Below are positions 9,762 through 19,538 of a DNA stretch of 64,000 bases, one piece after another. The number at the start of each line of letters is the position of its first letter. Within the stretch, counting starts at the first letter, position 1. The translations under genes were made by a program, and so were the position numbers. The stretch is from Aliiglaciecola sp. 3_MG-2023. GTDB taxonomy: Bacteria; Pseudomonadota; Gammaproteobacteria; Enterobacterales; Alteromonadaceae. The DNA is taken from contig NZ_JAUORV010000001.1 in the NCBI RefSeq assembly GCF_030548205.1, forward strand, positions 186,001 to 250,000, read 5' to 3'. Under the pieces are notes generated by a model. The model saw only the letters and a program-made list of their open reading frames with translations. It was not told where the DNA came from and did no database searches.

Positions 9762-10148
9762 TTAAGCTTTAGAGTGCTTTGACTTGTAATCATCCACCGC
9801 AGCTTTGATGGCATCTTCCGCCAAAATCGAACAATGGATTTTTACAGGTGGCAATGCAAGCTCTTCAGCGATGTCTGTATTTTTAATCGTAACAGCTTCA
9901 TCTAAAGTCTTACCTTTAACCCACTCTGTTACCAAGGAACTTGACGCAATAGCAGAACCACAACCGTAAGTTTTAAATTTGGCGTCTTCGATTAAACCGT
10001 TTTCACCTACTTTAAGTTGCAATTTCATCACATCACCACATGCTGGTGCACCTACCATTCCAGTAGCGATAGTTGGGTCGTTTTTATCAAATCCACCAAC
10101 GTTACGTGGATTTTCGTAATGATCGATTACTTTTTCACTGTAAGCCAT
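9762..10148 (-). CDS. iscU: Fe-S cluster scaffold IscU
   Basis: The 128-residue scaffold has the cluster ligands Cys37, Asp39, Cys62, His104 and Cys105. It also has the LPPVKIHC loop recognised by HscA. It receives sulfur from IscS, whose gene lies 59 bases upstream. Confidence 0.98.
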   Translation of the reverse strand: MAYSEKVIDHYENPRNVGGFDKNDPTIATGMVGAPACGDVMKLQLKVGENGLIEDAKFKTYGCGSAIASSSLVTEWVKGKTLDEAVTIKNTDIAEELALPPVKIHCSILAEDAIKAAVDDYKSKHSKA

Positions 10149-10207
10149 GTTACTTACCTCTTAAATTACGATTTCTCGCGTTAATTCCAATTTGAGCGAT
10201 TCACCAA

Positions 10208-11431
10208 TTAGTGATGAACCCACTCAACTTTAGTCAGATCCACACCGTCTTTGAACATATCCCAAAGCGGTGACATTTCACGTAATTTGTCGATGGCGTT
10301 TTGCACCACACTCACAACGTGATCAATTTCTTCTTCAGTGGTAAATCTACCAATGCTGAAACGGATAGAACTGTGCGCTAACTCATCATTTAGTCCCAAT
10401 GCTCGTAGCACATAAGACGGTTCCAAACTTGCAGATGTACAAGCTGAACCAGATGACACAGCCATATCTTTAAGGGCCATAATGAGTGATTCGCCTTCTA
10501 CATAGGCAAAGCTCACATTTAAATTACCCGTAATACGCTGCTCAAGATCGCCATTCAAGTAAACTTCTTCTATGTCTTTCAAACCGTTCCATAAACGGTC
10601 ACGAAGTTTTAGAATGCGGGCATTCTCTTCAACCATTTCTTCTTTAGCAATGCGGAAAGCTTCGCCCATACCAACAATCTGGTGAGTTGCCAGGGTTCCT
10701 GAACGCATACCACGTTCATGTCCACCACCGTGCATTTGAGCTTCTATTCTCACCCGTGGTTTACGACGCACATACAAGGCGCCTATACCTTTAGGACCGT
10801 ATATTTTGTGGGCTGAAAAAGACATTAAATCGACTTTCAAAGCTTGTAAATCTATCTCAATTTTTCCGGCGCTTTGTGCTGCATCAACATGAAACAAGGT
10901 TTTGTTTTCTCTACAAATTTCACCAATTTGTTGAATATCTTGAATCACCCCGATTTCGTTATTTACATGCATGATGCTAACTAGCACTGTATCAGGACGC
11001 AAATTCGCTTTAAATTCCTCTAAATCCAACAAACCATTTGGTTTTGGATCCATATAGGTGACTTCAAAGCCTTCACGCTCTAACTGACGGCAGGTATCAA
11101 GTACCGCTTTGTGTTCAGTTTTAAGAGTAATAATGTGCTTACCTTTCTTACTATAAAAGTGAGCAGCACCCTTAATGGCTAAGTTGTTAGATTCTGTTGC
11201 ACCTGAGGTGAACACGATTTCACGAGGGTCAGCATTAACCAATTCAGCAATTTGATTTCTGGCAAGATCGATGGCTTCTTCTGCGATCCAACCATATTTA
11301 TGGGACCGAGAAGCCGGATTACCGAAATTCCCTTCAAGGGTTAAACATTCCATCATTTTTTGGGCTACGCGGGGATCAACCGGTGTGGTTGCCGAATAAT
11401 CCAAGTAGATAGGTAAATTAATATTGCTCAT
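10208..11431 (-). CDS. iscS: Cysteine desulfurase IscS
   Basis: This PLP enzyme has the N-terminal block [13 protein letters not shown], the PLP lysine in [12 protein letters not shown] and the sulfur-carrying cysteine loop [17 protein letters not shown]. It makes persulfide from cysteine for IscU and tRNA thiolation. A GTG at 11443 would add four codons directly after the iscR stop. I prefer ATG 11431 (407 residues) because a GGAG sits six bases before it and the protein then starts like other IscS proteins. Confidence 0.97.
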   Translation of the reverse strand: MSNINLPIYLDYSATTPVDPRVAQKMMECLTLEGNFGNPASRSHKYGWIAEEAIDLARNQIAELVNADPREIVFTSGATESNNLAIKGAAHFYSKKGKHIITLKTEHKAVLDTCRQLEREGFEVTYMDPKPNGLLDLEEFKANLRPDTVLVSIMHVNNEIGVIQDIQQIGEICRENKTLFHVDAAQSAGKIEIDLQALKVDLMSFSAHKIYGPKGIGALYVRRKPRVRIEAQMHGGGHERGMRSGTLATHQIVGMGEAFRIAKEEMVEENARILKLRDRLWNGLKDIEEVYLNGDLEQRITGNLNVSFAYVEGESLIMALKDMAVSSGSACTSASLEPSYVLRALGLNDELAHSSIRFSIGRFTTEEEIDHVVSVVQNAIDKLREMSPLWDMFKDGVDLTKVEWVHH

Positions 11432-11443
11432 TTTTGGCTCCAC

Positions 11444-11932
11444 TTATAGTTGCAAGCTAATTTCAATTTCATTTGCAACAACAGTATTAAGTTGTTTAGT
11501 TCTGTCTTGTCTTCCTGCTACCGTTTTTACGTCTTGTTTGGCCATTAGTTCACCTAACGTAATATTATTCAGAAATTGACTGATCCGTTCACTCAAATCA
11601 TGCCACAGGCTATGAGTAAGACATCTCTCTCCACCTTGACAATCTGAATTACCTTGGCATCGTGTTGCATCAACTGACTCGTCTACCGCACGTATAACCT
11701 CGCCTACGGCTATTTCTTCAGGGACACGCCCCAATTTGTAGCCACCGCCTGGTCCACGAACACTAAGTACAAGATTTTCTTTTCTTAAGCGTGAGAACAA
11801 TTGCTCTAAATATGACAATGAAATTTCCTGACGCTCCGAAATATCGGCTAACGAGACCGGTCCTCTACGGGAATGTAATGCAACATCTAACATAGCAGTT
11901 ACGGCGTATCGGCCTTTGGAAGTTAGTTTCAT
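11444..11932 (-). CDS. iscR: Fe-S sensing transcription regulator IscR (Rrf2 family)
   Basis: The 162-residue Rrf2 protein has an N-terminal winged helix ([19 protein letters not shown]) and the cluster ligands Cys92, Cys98, Cys104 and His107. The [2Fe-2S] form represses isc transcription in this family. Two IscR-type sites lie immediately upstream, which fits autoregulation. The C-terminal tail is short and variable. Confidence 0.97.
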   Translation of the reverse strand: MKLTSKGRYAVTAMLDVALHSRRGPVSLADISERQEISLSYLEQLFSRLRKENLVLSVRGPGGGYKLGRVPEEIAVGEVIRAVDESVDATRCQGNSDCQGGERCLTHSLWHDLSERISQFLNNITLGELMAKQDVKTVAGRQDRTKQLNTVVANEIEISLQL

Positions 11933-11969
11933 AGAAAATACCAGTTAACAAGATACTGTGAATTTTCAC

Positions 11970-11994
11970 ATACCTGACCATTTTAGTCAAGTAT
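11970..11994 (-). promoter_or_regulatory. IscR type 1 binding site upstream of iscR
   Basis: Read on the minus strand, this 25-mer matches the published type 1 IscR consensus at 24 of 25 positions by my count (arms ATACTTGACT and GGTCAGGTAT). It contains a TTGACT that could be a -35 element, and it lies 38 bases before the iscR ATG. Repression by holo-IscR is the expected effect. Confidence 0.85.
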
Positions 11995-12019
11995 TAGACC
12001 TAGTAATTTAGTCAAGTAT
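11995..12019 (-). promoter_or_regulatory. Second, degenerate IscR-type site abutting the first
   Basis: This 25-mer directly adjoins the first site. Its promoter-distal arm (ATACTTGACTAAATTA) is a full match to the type 1 half-site and the other arm is degraded, about 19 of 25 matches overall. The pair suggests two IscR dimers in tandem in the gap after cysE. Confidence 0.6.
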
Positions 12020-12038
12020 TCCTGAGGAGAAATAAAGT

Positions 12039-12848
12039 TTAGATGGATGGATCAAATGCATCCTTTTCTTTCTGAAAATCGTCAACTAAATCAGAGTCTT
12101 GAAAGTTATCCAAATTAATAGAAGGTAATGAATCGCCACACACACTGCCGCCCATTTTATTAATTTCTTTACACATTTCTTCTACTTTGGTGTCGATCAA
12201 ATGCACATGATCTAGCATAACACCAATGGCATTTGCCACAGGGTCTGGATTATCAGGGGCAACCGCATAAGCGTCAAAGCCATATTTGCGCGCGATTTTA
12301 TCACGTCGTTGATGTTTATCCTGATCTTTTTGCTGCTTTTGTACGACAATTCTGCCAGGAATACCAATCACGGTGGCATTTTCAGGTACATCTTTAACCA
12401 CCACAGAATTAGAGCCTACTTTTGCACCTTTGTGCATGGTAATGGGACCAAGCACTTTAGCCCCCGCCCCGACGACTACGTTATCTTCTAACGTGGGGTG
12501 GCGTTTACCGCCGTTCCAACTAGTCCCACCCAAGGTGACACTATGATATAGGGTGACATCGTTACCAATTTCTGCGGTTTCGCCAATCACCACTCCCATG
12601 CCATGATCAATGAAAAATCTACGGCCAAGGGTCGCGCCAGGATGTATCTCTATTCCCGTTAACCAGCGTGAAAAGGTAGAAATGCTGCGAGCAAGCCACA
12701 ACCAGTTAGACTTCCACAGTTTGTGCGCAATACGATGTAACCAGATAGCGTGCAAACCTGGGTAATTGGTGAGTACTTCAAAGGTGGTACGTGCTGCTGG
12801 ATCACGATGAAACACACTTTGAATATCTTCTTTTATTCGCTCAAACAT
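12039..12848 (-). CDS. cysE: Serine O-acetyltransferase
   Basis: The 269-residue protein has a helical N-terminus and then left-handed beta-helix hexapeptides. Typical blocks are [29 protein letters not shown] and [12 protein letters not shown] (about 85-175). CysE makes O-acetylserine, the direct precursor of cysteine. The last 70 residues are a charged tail. It lies between trmJ and iscR, 19 bases after trmJ. This is fitting, since cysteine is the sulfur donor for IscS. Confidence 0.95.
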   Translation of the reverse strand: MFERIKEDIQSVFHRDPAARTTFEVLTNYPGLHAIWLHRIAHKLWKSNWLWLARSISTFSRWLTGIEIHPGATLGRRFFIDHGMGVVIGETAEIGNDVTLYHSVTLGGTSWNGGKRHPTLEDNVVVGAGAKVLGPITMHKGAKVGSNSVVVKDVPENATVIGIPGRIVVQKQQKDQDKHQRRDKIARKYGFDAYAVAPDNPDPVANAIGVMLDHVHLIDTKVEEMCKEINKMGGSVCGDSLPSINLDNFQDSDLVDDFQKEKDAFDPSI

Positions 12849-12867
12849 ATTATTACTTTCGAAAATC

Positions 12868-13632
12868 CTAATCTTTGGCTTTGATTGACTTATCTACTGA
12901 TGCCAATATACCTCTCAATATATTCAATTCCTGGCTCTCAGGGCGGGCACGATTAAACAGACGTCTTAATTTGGTCATCACCATACCGGGATGTTGGGGA
13001 ATGATGAAATTCGTTTTTGAAAGGGTTTGTTCCAAATGACTATAAAAACGCTCTAAATCATCGGCCAGTGGGTATTCATTTGGCTCACTTTCGATCCGTG
13101 ACTTATTTAAAAAGGCCATCCTTATTTCGTAACACAAGGTTTGCACTGCGGCGGCTAAATTCAAGGAACTGTACTCTGGGTTGGCAGGAATACACACATG
13201 AAAGTGACACTGCTGGAGCTCATCATTACTTAACCCATTATTTTCCCGCCCAAACACTAATGCAACTGGGTATTTTTCCACTTCACTAATGAGCTTTTCA
13301 CCGCACTCCCTTGGCTCAAGCATTGGCCATGGTAAGGTTCTAGACCGGGCACTTGTACCAACAACTAACCCACAATCTTGCACTGCTTCTTCCAGGGTGG
13401 AGACAATTTTTGCATTCGCAAGTACATCACCAGCCCCAGCGGCAAGTGCGCTGGCTTTGCCATCTGGCTTATCCACAGGATCCACTAACACTAGTTGGCT
13501 TAACCCCATGGTTTTCATCGCTCTAGCGGTTGAACCAATATTGCCAGTATGAGAGGTATTCACCAACACAATACGCACATTCGACAGAAGCGCAGAATCA
13601 GGGTTAGGGGCAGAATTTACAGAGTTAGACAT
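12868..13632 (-). CDS. trmJ: tRNA (cytidine/uridine-32-2'-O)-methyltransferase TrmJ
   Basis: The 254-residue SPOUT methyltransferase has the block [20 protein letters not shown] near residues 20-40. The C-terminal knot motifs are [15 protein letters not shown] and [17 protein letters not shown]. It methylates the ribose of tRNA position 32. It lies upstream of cysE and the isc operon, the common gammaproteobacterial place. Confidence 0.95.
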   Translation of the reverse strand: MSNSVNSAPNPDSALLSNVRIVLVNTSHTGNIGSTARAMKTMGLSQLVLVDPVDKPDGKASALAAGAGDVLANAKIVSTLEEAVQDCGLVVGTSARSRTLPWPMLEPRECGEKLISEVEKYPVALVFGRENNGLSNDELQQCHFHVCIPANPEYSSLNLAAAVQTLCYEIRMAFLNKSRIESEPNEYPLADDLERFYSHLEQTLSKTNFIIPQHPGMVMTKLRRLFNRARPESQELNILRGILASVDKSIKAKD

Positions 13633-13731
13633 AATTATTTTCTTTTATTCGTCACAATTTAATAAACCCATCAGTGTGAGCTCTACATATATGCAATATT
13701 AACACAATGACAGACTAGTTTATTCTTCAGG

Positions 13732-14736
13732 CTAACTCTTCAACAAGGCTAACAGTCCATCAGCGGCGCAAAACCGAAGTGCAGCATCCGCTTGCTGGCG
13801 CACAACGGGTTTTGCATGATATGCCACCCCCATTGCTGCTTGTTCCATCATCACCAAATCGTTGGCCCCATCCCCTAGGGCAATAGTTTGCGACGCCTCA
13901 ATTTGATAACGTTCGGCCAGTCGATTAAGGGTATCTGCTTTGCTTTGTGCGCCGATGATGTCGCCTAGTACTTTCCCAGTCAGTTTGCCCTCTACAATCT
14001 CGAGTTGATTGGAAATAGCAAAATCTAACCCTAAACGTTCAGCAAGGTAATCTGCGAAGAATGTAAAGCCGCCTGATGCAATGGCGAGTTTCCAGTTAGC
14101 TTGTTTAAGCTTTGCCAACAAACGGGTGATCCCTGGGTTGATGGGAATGCCATCGCGAACCTGTTTGAGGATTGATTCCTCTGCCCCTTTTAAACAGGCG
14201 ACTCGGCTATTCAGGCTTTGCGCAAAATCAAGTTTACCTTGCATAGCTAATTCGGTGACTTCTGATACTTGTGCACCAACACCTGCTAACTTTGCTATTT
14301 CATCAATACATTCAATACCAATGACAGTACTATCCATATCCATCACTAATAGCCCGGGCTTGGCCAATGTGGGGCGTTGTTTTAAAAAACTAATATCCAC
14401 TTGAAAGTTCACCGCAGCTGACTCAATCACCGCCCCTAAGTCTGATGATCGTTTCACTTCAACTTCTGCTTCGTAGGCGCAACCATTATTTGAGTCATAG
14501 CCCGGTTGGAATACCTGAATAGTCATAACATCAGCCAATGCAATTTGCACCTGATACAGCTTTTCCAAATTTAAGCTTTCTGAAAATAGGATCAATTGTT
14601 GAGTACAGGCTTCACGGGTTTCAGCTAATTCAATTTGCTGATCTTGTGGTAATGTAAAACTCACATTTTTATGGTGAAGATTGGTCAGATATTTGGCCGA
14701 TAGCCATTCTTGTTGTGATAATTTGGTCGAAAGCAC
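13732..14736 (-). CDS. serB: Phosphoserine phosphatase
   Basis: The 334-residue protein has an N-terminal ACT-like region and a HAD domain with nucleophile Asp133 in DMDST. Further motifs are the IASGGFTFFADYLAERLG block and GDGANDLVMMEQA. It catalyses the last step of serine synthesis. A GTG start at 14736 preceded by GGTGAG is used. It is divergent from the ytjB-like gene, as in enterics. Confidence 0.96.
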   Translation of the reverse strand: MLSTKLSQQEWLSAKYLTNLHHKNVSFTLPQDQQIELAETREACTQQLILFSESLNLEKLYQVQIALADVMTIQVFQPGYDSNNGCAYEAEVEVKRSSDLGAVIESAAVNFQVDISFLKQRPTLAKPGLLVMDMDSTVIGIECIDEIAKLAGVGAQVSEVTELAMQGKLDFAQSLNSRVACLKGAEESILKQVRDGIPINPGITRLLAKLKQANWKLAIASGGFTFFADYLAERLGLDFAISNQLEIVEGKLTGKVLGDIIGAQSKADTLNRLAERYQIEASQTIALGDGANDLVMMEQAAMGVAYHAKPVVRQQADAALRFCAADGLLALLKS

Positions 14737-14903
14737 AATTAACTCACCGGGTTATTAATCAGGACAGGGATTTTACCGATTTCAATAGGTGACGCAATAA
14801 GATATCCCTATGACTTAGAACAAATCACTAAGTGAGGTCAAATTAATAAATAAAACAACAACTAATATTGGCAAACGTAGCAAATTGTCTTATTGTCATA
14901 GCC

Positions 14904-15524
14904 ATGGATATGACAAAATTCGGATTGGCTGATTCAGCCTTAAAGGTCCCCAGTAATTACTCAATTTTTAAACGAGTAGCAAACCTCACGTTGCTAGTAG
15001 TGGCTGCGGCTATTTGTGTCAATATTTGGTTGTTAAATACTGAACAGTCACAAAATTGGCACAACAATCAATCTTCGCAATTAGGTCGAAGTTTAGCCAA
15101 ATTTACAGCGGATATAATCGCCCCTCACCTAAATGAAAAACAAAATGAACAAATACTTCGATATATCAACTTATTGTCGAGAGATAATCACGTAGCAGGC
15201 GTGTCGGTTTATAATCGACTTGGTGAGGTGGTTGAAAGTAACGAGCAAAATGCCTCTGTATTGGCCAGCTTTTTAATTGAAGATGAGTTTCCACTCGTGT
15301 TTGTTGAAGAAGTGGTTTCGGAAGGCAAATTGCTCGGTTATGTAAGATTATTGCTGGATAAAGAGCAAGTCATGCTGTATCACCACGAATATCAAAATCA
15401 AATTTATAAACAACTACTTATGTTAATGCTAGTGGCTGGACTGGTGGGTTTATTGATCACACGAGCTTACTATAAAATACGCTTTCGTCATTATGAAAAA
15501 GTCAGTAAAACCGCTAGAAACTAG
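14904..15524 (+). CDS. YtjB/Smp-like inner membrane protein
   Basis: The protein (206 residues from ATG 14904; a TTG 36 bases upstream would give 218) has two membrane segments, near its N-terminus and close to the C-terminus, around a periplasmic loop of about 130 residues. This is the SMP_2 layout. The position divergent from serB matches E. coli ytjB (smp). Function is not firmly known. No clear ribosome-binding site decides between the starts. It is convergent with tatD. Confidence 0.75.
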   Translation: MDMTKFGLADSALKVPSNYSIFKRVANLTLLVVAAAICVNIWLLNTEQSQNWHNNQSSQLGRSLAKFTADIIAPHLNEKQNEQILRYINLLSRDNHVAGVSVYNRLGEVVESNEQNASVLASFLIEDEFPLVFVEEVVSEGKLLGYVRLLLDKEQVMLYHHEYQNQIYKQLLMLMLVAGLVGLLITRAYYKIRFRHYEKVSKTARN

Positions 15525-15532
15525 TACTCAGC

Positions 15533-15556
15533 AAAAAACAAGTTGGCCAACAACTT
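15533..15556 (-). terminator. Terminator after the tatD gene
   Basis: The stem AAGTTG/CAACTT with a 5-base loop is followed on the minus strand by G then six T residues. It lies just past the tatD stop at 15561 and before the end of the convergent ytjB-like gene. Confidence 0.6.
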
Positions 15557-15560
15557 TCCC

Positions 15561-16340
15561 CTAATCCTTTATAGAAAAGAGCTCACAACTGTTAGCCGTG
15601 GTATGATTAATTACCTCATCAAGGCTAACCCCCTTAATTTGCGCAATTTGCTGGGCTATTTCAGGTAAAAACTCTGGGCTGTTGCGTCTTCCTTGTTTAC
15701 CACAAATAGGCATATCTGGAGCATCAGTTTCCAACACGACGGCGTTCAGTGGAATGCGTTTTAGAACATCTCTTGTCTTGCGAGCTCGCGGATATGTGAT
15801 CACGCCACCAAAACCCAATTTAAACCCCAAATCTAAGTAAGTTTTAGCCTGCTGATAACTACCAGAAAAAGCGTGGATGACTCCAGCTTGTTGAAAGTTT
15901 TGGTGTTTTAAGGATTGGATAATAGCATTGTGAGAACGACGATGATGAATAATGACAGGCAGTTTATACTGATTAGCAATATCAAGTTGCTGTGAGAAGA
16001 AATCCTGTTGTTTGATTTCGCTTTGCTGATCAGTATCAAAAAAATCGAGACCTATTTCACCAACGGCTCTTACAGATGAATGCTGTTCTAGCAAAGTAAT
16101 CAGATTATCTAAATGGGCTTGTTCACTTTGCTTGATAAAATAGGGATGTATACCTAATCCATATTCTAACATTGACGTCTTATCACAAAGCTCAATAAGT
16201 GACTGCCATTGGCTTGCTTGGGTTCCGGGAATAAGAATTCTTTTTATGCCTAATTCCCAACAACGCTTTAGAATATCCATTCTATCGACGTCAAAGGCTT
16301 CAAAGTCTAAATGGCAGTGGCTATCAATCATTGCCGCCAT
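15561..16340 (-). CDS. TatD-family metal-dependent hydrolase (YjjV type)
   Basis: The 259-residue TIM-barrel protein has the metal-binding start MIDSHCHLDF, the AVGEIGLDFF glutamate block, VIIHHRRSHNA, GVIHAFSGSYQQA and LETDAPDMP. These are the metal ligands of TatD deoxyribonuclease-like enzymes. YjjV is the closest named relative. It starts 7 bases past the pdxH stop and is probably co-transcribed with it. Confidence 0.9.
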   Translation of the reverse strand: MAAMIDSHCHLDFEAFDVDRMDILKRCWELGIKRILIPGTQASQWQSLIELCDKTSMLEYGLGIHPYFIKQSEQAHLDNLITLLEQHSSVRAVGEIGLDFFDTDQQSEIKQQDFFSQQLDIANQYKLPVIIHHRRSHNAIIQSLKHQNFQQAGVIHAFSGSYQQAKTYLDLGFKLGFGGVITYPRARKTRDVLKRIPLNAVVLETDAPDMPICGKQGRRNSPEFLPEIAQQIAQIKGVSLDEVINHTTANSCELFSIKD

Positions 16341-16347
16341 TATTCCA

Positions 16348-17013
16348 TTAGGGCATTAAACGTTGAATTTGCCAATGTTGATGCTCCCCACCTTGGCTTT
16401 GGTTTGAATCTCCTAAGCTATACACAAAGCGATTATGCAGACGATGCTCTCCCCCTTGCCAGAATTCGATTTCATGGGGAACCACTCGATAGCCCCCCCA
16501 AAACTTGGGAAGTGGTATTTCACCCGCTGAAAACTTCTTTTTCACTTCATCAAATTTACTCATTAGCATTTGTCGGGTGGAGATGGGTTGGCTTTGTTTA
16601 GATGCCCATGCGGCAAGTTGACTTTCTTTTGGTCGAGAAAAAAAGTACTTTGCCACCTCACCAGTACTAAGGGGCTGGGCAACACCACAAATTTTGACTT
16701 GGCGCTCCATGAAATGCCATGGGAAATGCAAGGATATTTTTGAATTATGGGCTAATTCGGTTGCTTTTCGGCTGCCTAAATTTGTGTAGAAAACAAAACC
16801 GCTATCATCTACGTCTTTGAGTAACACGATACGTTGCGATGGCTGGCCGTCGGGTGAGACTGTGGCGACCGTCATTGCAGTTGGATCTGGTGTTCCAGAA
16901 TCAATTACCAGTTTAAGCCAATGGTTAAATTGCGTAATCGGGTTTGAATCAAGATCTTCTTCCCGCAGTTCACCCAGATTGTAATTTCTCCGCAAACCAT
17001 GAATATTGGCCAT
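16348..17013 (-). CDS. pdxH: Pyridoxamine/pyridoxine 5'-phosphate oxidase
   Basis: The protein (221 residues from ATG 17013) has the PdxH blocks [19 protein letters not shown] (FMN site), [31 protein letters not shown] and a C-terminal RLMP. It oxidises PNP or PMP to PLP. A GTG at 17022 would add three codons, but AGGTG is well spaced only for the ATG. It follows era by 45 bases, where recO and pdxJ stand in many relatives. Confidence 0.95.
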   Translation of the reverse strand: MANIHGLRRNYNLGELREEDLDSNPITQFNHWLKLVIDSGTPDPTAMTVATVSPDGQPSQRIVLLKDVDDSGFVFYTNLGSRKATELAHNSKISLHFPWHFMERQVKICGVAQPLSTGEVAKYFFSRPKESQLAAWASKQSQPISTRQMLMSKFDEVKKKFSAGEIPLPKFWGGYRVVPHEIEFWQGGEHRLHNRFVYSLGDSNQSQGGEHQHWQIQRLMP

Positions 17014-17058
17014 CCCATTCACCTATTTTATTTAACACAAGCTTAAAAACAGAGGTAT

Positions 17059-17967
17059 TTAATAATTGTTATCACCGTAGCCCAAGCTTCTGAGTGCTCG
17101 TTCGTCATCTGCCCAGCCGGATTTAACTTTTACCCATAATTCCAAAAATACTTTATTCTCGAATAAGTTTTCTAGATCTTTGCGTGCCTCAGCGCCAATG
17201 GTTTTGAGCCGTTGTCCGCCCTTTCCTATCACCATGCGTTTTTGTGTTTCACGCTCAACTAAAATTAAACCATTAATACGATAAACACCATTTTCGGCAA
17301 GCAAGAACTGTTCTATTTCTACGGTCACAGAGTAAGGCAGTTCATCACCGGTAAAACGCATTAGCTTTTCCCGTACGATTTCTGCAGCCATAAATCGACT
17401 CGACCGATCGGTGATGTAATCTTCAGGAAAATAAAACTCACTTTCCGGTAAAGTTTCATGCACCATTTCTCGCAATTCATCCACATTACGTCCTAACTTA
17501 GCTGAGACAGGCATGATTTTTTCGAAATCATGTTGTTCCTGTAGCCATTGCATATGTGTCATCAATTGAGTTTTATCTTTAACGTTGTCACTTTTATTGA
17601 TCAACAACCAACAGGGTAATTTGGACTGTTTAATTTTACTCAGAACCATTTGGTCATCGTCAGTCCATTTTGTACCTTCAACTAAGAACAAAACGAGTCC
17701 CACTTCCGCCAAAGAGCTAGAAGCAGCGCGATTCATTAACTTGTTAATGGCGCGTTTTTCTTCAACATGTAATCCAGGGGTATCAACAAAAATAGCTTGA
17801 TGCTGGCCTTCAGTATCAATTCCCATGATGCGATGACGCGTGGTCTGAGGTTTACGAGAAGTAATACTGACTTTTTGCCCTAACAGCTTGTTCAGTAACG
17901 TCGATTTACCAACATTGGGGCGGCCAACAATAGCAACCATGCCACAATGTGTTTTTGCCTGTGTCAC
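17059..17967 (-). CDS. era: Ribosome-assembly GTPase Era
   Basis: The 302-residue GTPase has the G1 loop GRPNVGKST (about 15-23), DTPG, NKSD and a C-terminal KH domain with [13 protein letters not shown]. It binds 16S rRNA near the 3' end during 30S maturation. Its start overlaps the rnc stop by 4 bases, so translation is coupled. Confidence 0.98.
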   Translation of the reverse strand: MTQAKTHCGMVAIVGRPNVGKSTLLNKLLGQKVSITSRKPQTTRHRIMGIDTEGQHQAIFVDTPGLHVEEKRAINKLMNRAASSSLAEVGLVLFLVEGTKWTDDDQMVLSKIKQSKLPCWLLINKSDNVKDKTQLMTHMQWLQEQHDFEKIMPVSAKLGRNVDELREMVHETLPESEFYFPEDYITDRSSRFMAAEIVREKLMRFTGDELPYSVTVEIEQFLLAENGVYRINGLILVERETQKRMVIGKGGQRLKTIGAEARKDLENLFENKVFLELWVKVKSGWADDERALRSLGYGDNNY

Positions 17968-18641
17968 TTTAACTTCTCCAAAACCTGTTGGGCAGCGTGT
18001 TGTTCTGCTTTACGACGAGAACTGCCACGACCCGCAATTTTTTCAGATAAACCTTCCACAGAACAGGTAACCACAAAAATTTGGTCGTGATCTTTGCCGA
18101 GCACTTCAAGCACTTCGTATTCTGGTAAAGGCAACTTCCGACCTTGCAGAAACTCCTGAAGCTGAGTTTTATTATCTTTTGGGTGAGCCGTGGGATCTAA
18201 GTCACTAAAGCGAGAATCAAACCAATTCAAAATCAACTGCTTACAGCAATCTAATCCGGATTCTAAATAAATAGCTCCAATAATCGCTTCAACGGCATCA
18301 GCAAGTATTGAACTACGTCGATAACCACCACTTTTCAGCTCTCCTGAACCCAGTAGCAAAACATCGCCTAACTCAAATTCTCTACCTACTTCGGCTAAGG
18401 TTTCCCCTTTCACCAAAGTCGCTCTCATTCTGGTGAGTTTGCCTTCTGGCTGTTTAGGAAACCGTTTGAATAACTCTTCAGCTACCACCAGCCCTAAAAC
18501 TGCATCTCCTAGGTATTCCAAACGTTCATTATGAACATTTTTATAACTGCGATGGGTAAGTGCCAAGGTTAGATTATCTGCATCTAAAAATTGGTAACCA
18601 AGTCGCTGGTATAACTTTTTATATAATGGGTTTAACGACAT
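17964..18641 (-). CDS. rnc: Ribonuclease III
   Basis: The 225-residue protein has the catalytic signature [21 protein letters not shown] (quoted as [12 protein letters not shown], about 39-50) and a C-terminal double-stranded-RNA-binding domain (about 152-222). It processes rRNA precursors. It adjoins lepB with no gap and overlaps era. Confidence 0.98.
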   Translation of the reverse strand: MSLNPLYKKLYQRLGYQFLDADNLTLALTHRSYKNVHNERLEYLGDAVLGLVVAEELFKRFPKQPEGKLTRMRATLVKGETLAEVGREFELGDVLLLGSGELKSGGYRRSSILADAVEAIIGAIYLESGLDCCKQLILNWFDSRFSDLDPTAHPKDNKTQLQEFLQGRKLPLPEYEVLEVLGKDHDQIFVVTCSVEGLSEKIAGRGSSRRKAEQHAAQQVLEKLK

Positions 18642-19538
18642 TTATTGAATGCCACCAACACGTTCAAAACGCACACCGGTAGGTATCCATGTGGGTAAAA
18701 TATCTTCAGGAACACGCTCAAATTCAAAACTTATCCAAATGGCAACCGCTTTACCGACTAAGTGGTCATCGGAAACAAATCCCCAAAAACGACCATCTTC
18801 GCTGTTGTCACGGTTATCACCCATCACAAAATAGTGCCCTTCTGGCACTACCCACTCACCAATTTTGGTACCAGGTTGTTCATAGTAGCGACTGATATCA
18901 TCTAGTCTTCTAGGATAAATAAGGATCTCGTGATTCACATCACCCAATTGTTCACTTAACTTGTTAATTTGGTACCCCTGATAGGCGTATTGTCCTAAAA
19001 AGTCTCTTTCCACCTTGTATTCCGGTAGACAGCCTTGTCCCGACGGACAAGCAGGTTTGATGTACAGGTCTTTTGAAGAATAACTAATGGTATCGCCGGG
19101 TAAACCAACTACGCGCTTAATGTAATCTAACTTAGGGTTTTCTGGATATTTAAAAACCACCACATCACCGCGTTCTGGATCGCCAGTTTCAAAAAACTTA
19201 GTGCGAGTGACCGGGTCTTTTAAACCATAAGAAAACTTCTCCACAAGAATGAAATCCCCTACTAACAATGTGGGCATCATTGATCCTGAAGGGATCTGGA
19301 AAGGTTCATACAAAAAAGAACGCAACACCAAAACGAACGCAATCACTGGGAAAATTTGCTGAGCAGTGTCGACAATATAAGGAATTGGCAACTCTGTGCC
19401 TTCGGGTAACGCATTCCCACCGTTAGCAGCAATCACCTTTTGCCGACGCTTTGGCGCAAACACTTTCGCATCTATCAACCAAATCAAGCCAGAGGCAACA
19501 GTTATAAAAACGAGCAATAATGAAAAGTAATTGGCCAT
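18642..19538 (-). CDS. lepB: Signal peptidase I
   Basis: The 298-residue protein has two N-terminal membrane segments. The catalytic Ser86 sits in QIPSGSMMPT and Lys141 in DYIKRVVGLPGD, and the C-terminal box is VMGDNRDNSEDGRFWG. It removes signal peptides at the outer face of the inner membrane. It abuts lepA and rnc with no intergenic bases. Confidence 0.97.
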   Translation of the reverse strand: MANYFSLLLVFITVASGLIWLIDAKVFAPKRRQKVIAANGGNALPEGTELPIPYIVDTAQQIFPVIAFVLVLRSFLYEPFQIPSGSMMPTLLVGDFILVEKFSYGLKDPVTRTKFFETGDPERGDVVVFKYPENPKLDYIKRVVGLPGDTISYSSKDLYIKPACPSGQGCLPEYKVERDFLGQYAYQGYQINKLSEQLGDVNHEILIYPRRLDDISRYYEQPGTKIGEWVVPEGHYFVMGDNRDNSEDGRFWGFVSDDHLVGKAVAIWISFEFERVPEDILPTWIPTGVRFERVGGIQ

